This document shows positions 1 through 5,987 of a DNA stretch of 6,386 bases, piece after piece. The notes beneath the pieces were generated by a model, which had not been told where the DNA came from, did not search any database, and worked only from the letters and a program-made list of their open reading frames with translations. Location of the stretch: NCBI GenBank assembly GCA_030592025.1, contig JAUUZX010000091.1, forward strand, positions 1 to 6,386, in the 5' to 3' direction. The stretch is from a bacterium (GTDB taxonomy: Bacteria; Krumholzibacteriota; Krumholzibacteria; LZORAL124-64-63). The position numbers and the translations under genes are program-made. Position 1 is the stretch's first letter, and every line of letters starts with the position of its first letter.

Positions 1-62
1 CCACCGCCGCCCGTCGTCTCCCGGACGATCGTCTCCACCCCCGCACCCTCACCCCGCCCCAT
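1..62 (-). CDS. Possible start of a divergent gene, cut by window edge
   Basis: Reading the minus strand from 62, an ATG at 62-60 is preceded by a perfect AGGAGG (complement of 69-74) six bases upstream. Twenty open codons follow to the edge (MGRGEGAGVETIVRETTGGG), almost all ending in G or C like the real genes here. A gene divergent from the metal-uptake operon, for example its regulator or the missing ATPase, would fit the layout, but the 20 residues match no family I recognise and do not look like a ZnuC or Fur N-terminus. The rival reading is a proline-rich open frame on the plus strand from the left edge to a TGA at 118-120, which would be the tail of an upstream gene. Its odd composition makes it less likely. 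Confidence 0.3.
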   Translation of the reverse strand, partial: MGRGEGAGVETIVRETTGGG

Positions 63-164
63 CAACCGCCTCCTGCCCGTCCCCCGCGGCCGGGCGCCGC
101 CGCCGTTCGTGTCCGTCTGACTCGCGTCGCGACAAGAACCCGACCGGCCACCCTGGAGGCTGAC
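63..164. promoter_or_regulatory. Leader region of the metal-uptake operon
   Basis: This stretch must carry the operon promoter unless transcription enters from further left. I see no convincing -35/-10 pair. It contains the 8-bp palindrome GTCGCGAC (126-133) and ends with GGAGG (155-159), five bases before the ATG at 165, which fixes the start of the first gene. No AT-rich Zur/Fur-type box of the usual enterobacterial pattern is visible, so metal-dependent regulation cannot be claimed from sequence. Confidence 0.3.
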
Positions 165-1322
165 ATGAAATTCTCGCGTACCTTGATACCGGTGATCCTC
201 ATCGCCACCGTCCTCGTCGTGCCCGCCGCGGGCCAATCCTCCACCTCGACCGGCGTGTCCCGCGAATTCAACCCCGCCATCAGCGTGAACGCGCTGCTCC
301 TGGGCCGGGTCGCCGACACGTCCACCGAACCGGCCCTCAACGGCACCGACCTGCAGGAGGCGGAGGTCCAGTTCACGTCCATCGTCGACCCCTACTGGAA
401 GGCGAACCTCATCTTCGCCGTGCACCCCTCCCACGACCACGACGAGGAGGACGCCCACGCCGCCCACGGTGGCTACTCCGGCGATGTGGAGGTGGCCACC
501 ATCGACAGCCAAACCCTCGGCGGCGGCTTCGGGTTGCTGATCGGCAAGGACTTCCTGCCCTTCGGCAAGCACGCCCCCCTGCACACCCATCAGTTCCCCT
601 TCGTGAACGCGCCCGCCGCCGTGACGGCATTCCTCGGCGATCACGGCCTGACCGAGACGGGGGTGCGCCTCTCCCACGATCTGCCCCTGCCCTGGTACAG
701 CGACCTGACCGGCTACGGCGTCGACGGCAAGGCGTCCATCTTCGACGGCGAGTCCCGGGACCTGGCCTGGGGCGCCCGCTGGTCCAACCTCCTGGACCTC
801 TCCATGGCCTCCACCCTGGAGATCAGCGGTTCCTGGCTCCACGGCCCCCTGGCCCCCAACTACCTGCTGCTGCACCACGACGAGACCGTCGCCGGGAACC
901 TGGACGTCTGGGGCGCGGACGTCACCTACAAGTGGGTGTCCCCGTCGTCGAGCCACGGCCCGGCCCTCAACGTCACGGGAGAGATCCTCCTGCCGCGCCC
1001 CGACGAGGGCGCCGACGACCCCTGGGGCTGGTACGCCATCGCCCAGTACCGGTTCAAGCGCGTCTGGTGGCTCGGCCTGGGCACCGGCGCCCTGGACCGC
1101 AGCCTGCCCCACGACGAGGCCGAGGTGGGCCACGACCACGGCCTGTTCATGTGGATGGAGGCCCGCGAGTACAAGGCGAACCTCACCTGGGTCCCCAGCG
1201 AGTTCTCGGCCATCCGCCTCGAGGTCGCCCACTACGCCGACCAGCTCGGCGACGCCGACGAGACCCTCGTCTCGCTCCAGTTCAACTTCACCATCGGGTC
1301 CCACCCGGCCCACATGTACTAG
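165..1322 (+). CDS. Histidine-rich outer-membrane beta-barrel protein linked to metal ABC importer
   Basis: Predicted outer-membrane protein of 385 residues. Residues 1-23 form a Sec signal peptide (basic start, hydrophobic core, likely cut AAG|Q). The mature part alternates polar and apolar residues, is rich in Trp/Tyr and Gly, and ends in a terminal Tyr after the strand LVSLQFNFTIG, as expected for a barrel recognised by the BAM machinery. It holds 20 histidines, concentrated at 87-101 (HPSHDHDEEDAHAAH), 136-142 (HAPLHTH), 237-238, 316-325 and the tail GSHPAHMY. No TonB box or plug domain is seen, and it is far shorter than TonB-dependent ZnuD. The stop overlaps the ribosome-binding site of the substrate-binding protein gene, so the two are co-translated. 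I infer a porin or metal-collecting barrel supplying zinc or a similar divalent metal to the ABC importer. The barrel fold is likely, the substrate is not shown. Confidence 0.75.
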   Translation: MKFSRTLIPVILIATVLVVPAAGQSSTSTGVSREFNPAISVNALLLGRVADTSTEPALNGTDLQEAEVQFTSIVDPYWKANLIFAVHPSHDHDEEDAHAAHGGYSGDVEVATIDSQTLGGGFGLLIGKDFLPFGKHAPLHTHQFPFVNAPAAVTAFLGDHGLTETGVRLSHDLPLPWYSDLTGYGVDGKASIFDGESRDLAWGARWSNLLDLSMASTLEISGSWLHGPLAPNYLLLHHDETVAGNLDVWGADVTYKWVSPSSSHGPALNVTGEILLPRPDEGADDPWGWYAIAQYRFKRVWWLGLGTGALDRSLPHDEAEVGHDHGLFMWMEAREYKANLTWVPSEFSAIRLEVAHYADQLGDADETLVSLQFNFTIGSHPAHMY

Positions 1323-1326
1323 GAGG
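1320..1326 (+). promoter_or_regulatory. Shine-Dalgarno overlapping the upstream stop codon
   Basis: The sequence TAGGAGG merges the TAG stop of the barrel gene (1320-1322) with a perfect AGGAGG (1321-1326), six bases before the ATG at 1333. This is the strongest ribosome-binding site in the operon. It fixes the start of the binding-protein gene and implies coupled translation of the two genes. Confidence 0.8.
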
Positions 1327-1332
1327 TCAGGC

Positions 1333-2250
1333 ATGAAACGCATCATCCTGCTGTCGCTGCTGCCGCTCCTGCTGACAGTATCCCCGGCCACCGCCGACGA
1401 CCGGCTCGAGGTCGTCTGCACCCTGACGGATCTGGGCTGGCTCGCCGAGCAGGTGGGTGGCGACGACGCCCATGTGGTCGTGCTCTGCCCCGGCGAGTAC
1501 GACCCCCACTTCCTGCCGGCGCGCCCCTCGTTGGCCCGCCGCCTGGGCAAGGCGGACCTGCTCTGCTTCAACGGCCTCGAGCTCGAGATCGGGTGGCTGC
1601 CCGTGCTCATGGACAAGGCCCGCAACCCCCGGGTGCGGGACGGGCAGGCAGGCAGCCTGGACTGCTCCGCCGCTCTCGAATCCATCCTCGAGGTGCCGGT
1701 GGGCCAGGTGAGCCGCAGCCAGGGCGACGTCCATCCCCAGGGCAACCCCCACTACCTGCTGGACCCGCGCAACGGCGTGCTGGTGGCCCGGCTCATGGCT
1801 GACCGCATGGGCCGCCTGCGCCCCGAGGCCGCCGTGAGCTTCCGGCAGCGGGCGGACGCGCTGGCCGACGGGATGGCGCTGCGCATCGTCGCCTGGGAAG
1901 CCATGGCCGCGCCGATCCGCCTCCACCCCCTGGTGCACCACACCAAGCAGTGGGAGTACATGGCCGCCTGGCTCGGTCTCGACCTGCTGGGCGCCGTGGA
2001 GCACAGACCGGGCATCGCTGCATCACCGCGCCACGTGGACGAACTCATCGGCCAGGCCCGCCGGGCAGGGGTGCGGGAACTGATCGCGGCGACCTGGAAC
2101 CACCTCGATGTGGCGGTCAAGGCCGCCGACCGCATGGACGTGGCCCTGGTCGTGCTGCCGGCGGCGGTGGGTTCGCTGCCCGGGGCCGATTCCTACCCGG
2201 ACATGTTCGACCTCATCATGGCCCGGCTCCTGGCCGGCGCCGAGAAATGA
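1333..2250 (+). CDS. Periplasmic metal (probably zinc) ABC transporter substrate-binding protein
   Basis: ZnuA/TroA-family (cluster A-I) solute-binding protein, 305 residues, normal length. Residues 1-21 are a Sec signal peptide with an ATA|DD cleavage site. There is no lipobox, so the protein should be soluble in the periplasm. Family landmarks in order: VVCTLTDLGWLAEQVGG (27-43), EYDPHF with ligand His59, ADLLCFNGLELEIGWLP (74-90), GDVHPQGNPHYLLDP with ligand His140, VHHTKQWEY giving His202 or His203, and the C-terminal DSYPDMFDLI with a candidate acidic ligand Asp286. Three His plus one Asp is the usual zinc/manganese site; the His content favours zinc. The region before His140 lacks the long His/Asp-rich loop of E. 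coli ZnuA. Four cysteines (29, 52, 78, 111) lie in the N-terminal lobe, three of them in core strands. The permease gene begins seven bases after the stop. Metal identity is inferred. Confidence 0.9.
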   Translation: MKRIILLSLLPLLLTVSPATADDRLEVVCTLTDLGWLAEQVGGDDAHVVVLCPGEYDPHFLPARPSLARRLGKADLLCFNGLELEIGWLPVLMDKARNPRVRDGQAGSLDCSAALESILEVPVGQVSRSQGDVHPQGNPHYLLDPRNGVLVARLMADRMGRLRPEAAVSFRQRADALADGMALRIVAWEAMAAPIRLHPLVHHTKQWEYMAAWLGLDLLGAVEHRPGIAASPRHVDELIGQARRAGVRELIAATWNHLDVAVKAADRMDVALVVLPAAVGSLPGADSYPDMFDLIMARLLAGAEK

Positions 2251-2257
2251 GGGCGCC

Positions 2258-3079
2258 ATGAACAGCTTTGTCGGCATGATGGCGGCTCCGGTAGTGGTGG
2301 CCCTGGTGCTGGTGCTCATGCACGGGTACATGGGGGGCCACGTGGTGCGGCGCGGCGTCATCTTCGTGGACATCGCCCTGGCCCAGGTGGCGGCCTTCGG
2401 CGTGGCGGTGGCCCTGTTCACCGGGGCCGAGCACGGCACGGCCGTGGCCTGGTTCGCGGGGCTCGGAGCGACCTTCATCGGGGCCCTAATCATCTCCACG
2501 ACCCGGGGCGGCGACCCCCGCGTCCCCCAGGAGGCCTACATCGGCATCATCTACGCCGTCTTTTCGGCGGCCATGATCCTGGTGCTCACCCAGGTGCCCC
2601 ACGGCAGCGACGAGATCCGCCACCTGCTGGTGGGCTCGATCCTCTGGGTGACCTGGGCGGAGGTGGCCAAGACCGCCATCCTCTATGCCCTCCTGGGCGG
2701 GGTGCTGTGGTGGGCCCACGGCCGGCTCAAGGCCATCAGCGTGGACCCCGAGGCGGCCGCGGCGAGGGGCCTGAACCTGAAGCGCTGGGACTTCCTGTTC
2801 TATGTCGTGCTCGGCACGGTGGTCACCAGCAGCGTGCAGATCGCCGGCGTCCTGCTCGTGTTCACCCTGCTGGTGGTGCCGACGGTCATGGCCTACCGGT
2901 TCGGGTGCCGCGGCGAGGCGCAGCACCTTCTATTCGTGATGGTGGTCGGAGTGCTGGCGGTGGCCCTGGGCGCCGCGGCCAGCTACTGGCTCGACCTGCC
3001 CACGGGCGCGGCCATCGTCTGCGTGTTCGGGCTGTTGCTGGGCGGCCAGGTGACCATCCAGAGCCTCGTCCGACGCTGA
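2258..3079 (+). CDS. ABC-3 family metal transporter permease (ZnuB-like)
   Basis: Inner-membrane permease of 273 residues, the usual size for ZnuB/TroC. It has about eight hydrophobic segments (roughly 8-22, 34-55, 62-81, 92-113, 123-152, 180-212, 224-243, 247-266). Family landmarks are GYMGGHVVRRGVIFVDIALA (23-42), the cytoplasmic AISVDPEAAAARGLN (159-173), which is the loop that contacts the ATPase in ABC-3 permeases, and VQIAGVLLVFTLLVVPTVMA (193-212). The chosen ATG at 2258 lies seven bases after the binding-protein stop and has GAGGG (2249-2253) upstream. The open frame extends upstream to 2108, but that part overlaps the binding-protein gene and encodes Trp/Pro/Arg-rich sequence unlike the family, so it is rejected. 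The gene moves metal delivered by the preceding binding protein into the cytoplasm. No ATPase gene follows, and the next gene is an unrelated peptidase. Confidence 0.93.
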   Translation: MNSFVGMMAAPVVVALVLVLMHGYMGGHVVRRGVIFVDIALAQVAAFGVAVALFTGAEHGTAVAWFAGLGATFIGALIISTTRGGDPRVPQEAYIGIIYAVFSAAMILVLTQVPHGSDEIRHLLVGSILWVTWAEVAKTAILYALLGGVLWWAHGRLKAISVDPEAAAARGLNLKRWDFLFYVVLGTVVTSSVQIAGVLLVFTLLVVPTVMAYRFGCRGEAQHLLFVMVVGVLAVALGAAASYWLDLPTGAAIVCVFGLLLGGQVTIQSLVRR

Positions 3080-3095
3080 CGTGGCGGAAACCCTG

Positions 3096-3115
3096 ACCTT
3101 CGGATTACCGTAGGT
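3096..3115. repeat. Imperfect inverted repeat after the permease gene
   Basis: ACCTTCGGATTACCGTAGGT forms two arms, ACCT-T-CGG and CCG-T-AGGT, around an ATTA loop: seven base pairs with one T-T mismatch. It starts 16 bases after the permease stop and lies 65 bases before the peptidase start. No T-run follows, so it is not a classical intrinsic terminator. It could be a weak terminator or mRNA 3' end hairpin, or an operator for the peptidase gene. The structure is directly visible; the role is a guess. Confidence 0.45.
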
Positions 3116-3180
3116 GCGACGATCCGTTCGACGATACCGCTTCATGATGCCGGAAAAATTCCGAAGAAAAAGGGGACCCC
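3116..3180 (+). promoter_or_regulatory. Probable promoter and leader of the peptidase gene
   Basis: This stretch is markedly richer in A and T than its surroundings, especially 3140-3170, which suits a promoter or leader in a GC-rich genome. CATGAT (3143-3148) matches four of six bases of a -10 box, but no good -35 is at the right distance. CGACGAT occurs twice (3117-3123 and 3129-3135), and CGGAA-AAA-TTCCG (3151-3163) is a small perfect hairpin. AGGGG (3171-3175) sits five bases before the ATG and serves as the ribosome-binding site. Confidence 0.3.
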
Positions 3181-5112
3181 ATGGGACGCTTCGCTCTCTC
3201 GGCCACACTCCTGGCCGCCGCCCTCCTTCTGGCCGGCTGCACCGCCGGCACCGACGACGAAACCGTGGCCGACGCCCGCACCGCCCCGTCCCGGTCCTAC
3301 ACCATGGAGCAGTTCATGAAGACCGTCTCCATCGGCGGCGGATCCTTCAACCACGACGAGATGAAGCTCCTCGTTTCCAGCAACGAATCCGGCGTATTCC
3401 AGGTCTACGAACTCGACCTCGCGACCCATGAGCGCACCCCGATCACCGAGGGCGAGGAGACGACCTTCGCCGCGGCCTACATGCCCGACGACGACCGCAT
3501 CCTCTTCTCCCGGGCCCAGGACGGCTCGGAGAACGACCACCTCTTCCTGCGCGGCCTCGACGGCACCGTGCGCGACCTCACCGAAGGCGCCGAGACCAAG
3601 GAGCAATTCGCGGGCTTCAACCCCGACCTCAAGACCTTCTTCACCCAGAACAACCAGCGCGACCCCCGCTTCTTCGACCTCTTCCAATGGGACGTCGCCA
3701 CCCTCGAGAAGACGCTGATCTACGAGAACACCGAGGGTTACGACCCCTTCGACGTGACCCCCGACGGCCGCTGGCTCGTCCTGACCAGGACCAACACCAC
3801 CAACGATTCGGACCTCCTCGTGGTCGACCTCGAGGGCGGCGGCGCCCCCGTCGTCATCAGCGAGCACACGGGCGATGCCAGCTTCGCGCCCCACACCATG
3901 AACCCGGACAGTCGCCACCTCTACTACTCGACCAACCTGGACGGCGAGTTCCGCGCCCTCAAACGCTATGTCTTCGCGATGGGCGCCCACGAGGACGTCT
4001 TCGCCACCGACTGGAACGTGGCCTTCGCCTACTTCAGCCGCACGGGTCGCTACCAGGTGATCGGGACCAACGAGGACGGCTACACCCAGGTCCGGATCAC
4101 CCGGGACGGCGAGCCTTTCCAGCTGGACGGCCTGCCCGCGGGCACCATCAGCGGCGTGGCCTTTTCCCACTCCGAGAAGCTCATGAAGGTGAACGTGTCG
4201 AGCGACACCATGCCCCGGAACCTGTTCCTGTACGACCTGGAGAGGGGCGAAGTGACCCAACTCACCGATACCCTCAACCCGGAGATCGCGCGGGACGACC
4301 TGGTGACCAGCGAGGTCGTGCGCTTCGAGGCCCGCGACGGCATGGTCATCCCCGGCCCCCTGTACAAGCCCATCGGCGCCGGACCCGACCACAAGGTGCC
4401 GGTCATGCTGTGGATCCACGGCGGCCCCGGCGGGCAGAGCCGGGCCGGCTACAGCGCCGAGCGGCAGTTCCTGCTCAACAACGGCTACGCCATCTTCGCC
4501 GTGAACAACCGGGGGAGTTCGGGCTACGGCAAGAGCTTCCTGGCGGCCGACGACCGGCGCCACGGCCGCGAGCCCCTGTGGGACTGCGTCGACGCCAAGG
4601 AGTACCTCAAGACCCTCGACTGGGTGGACCCCGACCGCATCGGCATCATGGGCGGCAGCTACGGCGGTTACATGGTGCTGGCGGCCCTGGCTTTCGAGCC
4701 CGAGGAATTCGAATGCGGCATCGACATCTTCGGCGTGGGCAACTGGCTGCGCACCCTGGAGAACATCCCCCCCTACTGGGAGAGCTTCCGCCTGGCGCTC
4801 TACGCCGAGATCGGCCACCCGGTGGAGGACGCCGCCTTCCTGCGCGCCACGTCCCCGGTGTTCCACGGCGACAGGATCACGCGGCCCCTGATGATCCTCC
4901 AGGGGGCCAACGACCCGCGGGTGCTGAAACAGGAGAGCGACGACATGGTGGCGGCGATCCAGGCCAACGGCGGCGACGTCTCCTACATCGTCTTCGAGGA
5001 CGAGGGCCACGGCTTCCGCACGTCGGTCAACCGGGTCAAGGGCTACACGGCCGTGCGGGATTTCCTCGACGTGCACCTCGGCGGCGGGACGGCGGCGGCG
5101 GACACACCCTGA
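3181..5112 (+). CDS. S9 family prolyl oligopeptidase-type serine peptidase, lipoprotein
   Basis: Serine peptidase or hydrolase of 643 residues, typical for DPP IV/acylaminoacyl-peptidase-like S9 enzymes, which cleave short peptides. Residues 1-20 are a lipoprotein signal ending in lipobox LAGC, with Cys20 the lipidation site, so the enzyme is anchored to the envelope rather than cytosolic. Residues about 50-380 are a beta-propeller with repeated blades (NPDLKTFFT, TPDGRWLVLTR, NPDSRHLYYSTN, SRTGRYQVIG). The alpha/beta hydrolase domain (about 385-635) shows the oxyanion region WIHGGPGG (411-418), VNNRGSSGYG (441-450), nucleophile Ser493 in GGSYGGY, Asp578 in QGANDPR and His610 in DEGHGF, so the triad is complete. 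The Gly/Ala-rich tail after 633 is probably unstructured. The gene stands alone, separated from the metal operon by about 100 bases. Likely role: degradation of imported or envelope peptides. Exact subfamily and specificity cannot be read from the sequence. Confidence 0.93.
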   Translation: MGRFALSATLLAAALLLAGCTAGTDDETVADARTAPSRSYTMEQFMKTVSIGGGSFNHDEMKLLVSSNESGVFQVYELDLATHERTPITEGEETTFAAAYMPDDDRILFSRAQDGSENDHLFLRGLDGTVRDLTEGAETKEQFAGFNPDLKTFFTQNNQRDPRFFDLFQWDVATLEKTLIYENTEGYDPFDVTPDGRWLVLTRTNTTNDSDLLVVDLEGGGAPVVISEHTGDASFAPHTMNPDSRHLYYSTNLDGEFRALKRYVFAMGAHEDVFATDWNVAFAYFSRTGRYQVIGTNEDGYTQVRITRDGEPFQLDGLPAGTISGVAFSHSEKLMKVNVSSDTMPRNLFLYDLERGEVTQLTDTLNPEIARDDLVTSEVVRFEARDGMVIPGPLYKPIGAGPDHKVPVMLWIHGGPGGQSRAGYSAERQFLLNNGYAIFAVNNRGSSGYGKSFLAADDRRHGREPLWDCVDAKEYLKTLDWVDPDRIGIMGGSYGGYMVLAALAFEPEEFECGIDIFGVGNWLRTLENIPPYWESFRLALYAEIGHPVEDAAFLRATSPVFHGDRITRPLMILQGANDPRVLKQESDDMVAAIQANGGDVSYIVFEDEGHGFRTSVNRVKGYTAVRDFLDVHLGGGTAAADTP

Positions 5113-5150
5113 CCCCGGTCACCGAGGTGGTGGCTCCGCCCGGTTGGGGC

Positions 5151-5156
5151 TACCCT
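5151..5156 (+). promoter_or_regulatory. Candidate -10 box for leaderless transcription
   Basis: TACCCT fits the TANNNT pattern and lies seven bases before the ATG at 5164, so transcription would begin at or next to the start codon. The bases between (GTGGCGC) and just upstream contain no purine-rich ribosome-binding site, which agrees with a leaderless message. No clear -35 is seen near 5128-5133. One short match in GC-rich DNA is weak evidence by itself. Confidence 0.3.
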
Positions 5157-5163
5157 GTGGCGC

Positions 5164-5814
5164 ATGAATACGAAAATCAATATCGCGAGGTCCCGTGCCG
5201 TGGTCGGCTTGGTGCTCGTGCTCGTGGTCGCCGGTTGCGGCGAGACCTACGAGCAGGACGCCCCGGCCCAGCACGCGGCTGACGCTCCTTCGCCTGCCCC
5301 CGCACCCCCGACCACGTCTTCCGCCACCCCGGCCGGGACCACGGTCCTGGCCGGGGTGGGCTTCACGCCCCCCTCCTCCTGGGGCGACGTGGGCGCCGAC
5401 GGCATGCGCCAGGCCCAGTACCGCCTCGCCCCGGTGGACGGCGACAGCGCCGAAGCCGAGGTGAACGTCTTCTACTTCGGGCCGTCCTCCGGCGGTGGCG
5501 TCGAGGCCAACCTCCAGCGGTGGGTCGGCCAGATGATCCTGCCCGAGGGGACCGACCCGGCCACGGCCATCGCCCGCGACACCTTCACCGCCGACGGCAT
5601 GCCCGGCCACGTGGTCACCCTGGACGGGAGCTACAAGTCCGGCGGCGGACGCCCCATGGCCGGCGACGTCAAGATCCTGCCCGGTTACCGCCTGGTGGGC
5701 GTCGTCGTGGAGGGCCCCCAGGGCAGCCTTTTCTTCAAGTTGACCGGCCCGGTCGCCACCGCCAAGGCCATGGAGGGCGACCTCCTGGCCATGGTGAAAG
5801 CAGCTACCCGGTAG
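5164..5814 (+). CDS. Small conserved lipoprotein of unknown function
   Basis: Lipoprotein of 216 residues. The n-region has Lys4, Arg9 and Arg11, followed by a hydrophobic core and lipobox VAGC with Cys25. A Pro/Ala/Ser/Thr-rich linker spans about 41-58. The globular part (about 62-214) resembles uncharacterised bacterial proteins I recall with the same pattern: GFTPPSSW near the start, RQAQYRLAP, VNVFYFGPSSGGGVEANLQRW (99-119, a strand into a helix) and PQGSLFFKLTGP (185-196) before a final helix. No catalytic motif is apparent. I chose ATG 5164 because it supplies the charged n-region and opens an AT-rich stretch typical of true gene starts. A GTG at 5200 with GAGG nine bases upstream would give a signal lacking positive charge. 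The 51-base gap after the peptidase may hold its own promoter. No function is assigned. Confidence 0.85.
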   Translation: MNTKINIARSRAVVGLVLVLVVAGCGETYEQDAPAQHAADAPSPAPAPPTTSSATPAGTTVLAGVGFTPPSSWGDVGADGMRQAQYRLAPVDGDSAEAEVNVFYFGPSSGGGVEANLQRWVGQMILPEGTDPATAIARDTFTADGMPGHVVTLDGSYKSGGGRPMAGDVKILPGYRLVGVVVEGPQGSLFFKLTGPVATAKAMEGDLLAMVKAATR

Positions 5815-5987
5815 TCCGGAACCGACGCCTGCGCACCCTCGTGGACGAGCGCCAAGCCGCCGGGCGCCAGGTCGTGATGTGGGATGGTCGGGACGGGACC
5901 GGGCGGTCCGCCCCTTCGGGCATGTACCTGTACCGGCTCCAGGCCGACGAAAAGATCGTGGCCCGCGCCATGCAACTCGTGCGCTAG
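5814..5987 (+). pseudogene. Truncated FlgD-like Ig domain fragment
   Basis: The frame shows 57 residues ending in a stop that form the last two thirds of a FlgD-type Ig-like module: RRLRTLVDERQAAGRQ (4-19), WDGRDGTGR (23-31), then APSGMYLYRLQADEK (33-47) and the terminal strand IVARAMQLVR. In intact proteins this module sits at the very C-terminus of secreted proteins, preceded by an NPFNP-type strand and a YDV strand. Both are absent here. Homology starts at the base where the lipoprotein's stop ends (5812-5814), in another frame. In-frame codons further upstream only read the lipoprotein gene out of phase. No start codon with a ribosome-binding site is present; GTG 5841 and ATG 5877 are internal to the module. 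It is best read as the 3' remnant of a gene whose front was lost. The still-open frame suggests a recent event. Confidence 0.7.

Noticed and set aside
1..120. Proline-rich plus-strand open frame from the left edge to TGA 118-120, as the tail of an upstream gene
   Set aside because: The 39 residues are dominated by Pro, Arg, Val and Ser with no recognisable motif; C-rich intergenic DNA gives such frames by chance. Not excluded, but less likely than the divergent start.
1327..2004. A 225-codon open frame antisense to the binding-protein gene
   Set aside because: Low-complexity His/Gln/Val-rich translation with no family resemblance; the opposite strand has all ZnuA/TroA landmarks in order.
2108..2257. 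50-codon N-terminal extension of the permease
   Set aside because: It overlaps the binding-protein gene out of phase, reads as Trp/Pro/Arg-rich sequence, and ATG 2258 with GAGGG upstream gives a normal-length ABC-3 permease.
3151..3163. CGGAA-AAA-TTCCG hairpin as a terminator
   Set aside because: The stem is only five pairs with a three-base loop, is followed by A-rich rather than T-rich sequence on the plus strand, and sits just upstream of a ribosome-binding site.
3142..5076. A 644-codon open frame antisense to the whole peptidase gene
   Set aside because: It is the mirror of a high-GC gene with strong third-position bias: Val/Gly/Glu/His-rich, no recognisable domain, and fully overlapping an S9 peptidase with a complete catalytic triad.
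3687..5282. A 531-codon plus-strand open frame in another phase of the peptidase gene
   Set aside because: Arg/Pro/Gly/His-rich translation typical of an out-of-phase GC-rich frame, with no motifs, overlapping two genes that are well supported.
5520..5813. A longer coding region for the FlgD-like fragment starting at an ATG inside the lipoprotein gene
   Set aside because: The upstream part is the lipoprotein gene read out of phase (His/Arg/Gly/Pro-rich); FlgD homology starts only at about 5814.
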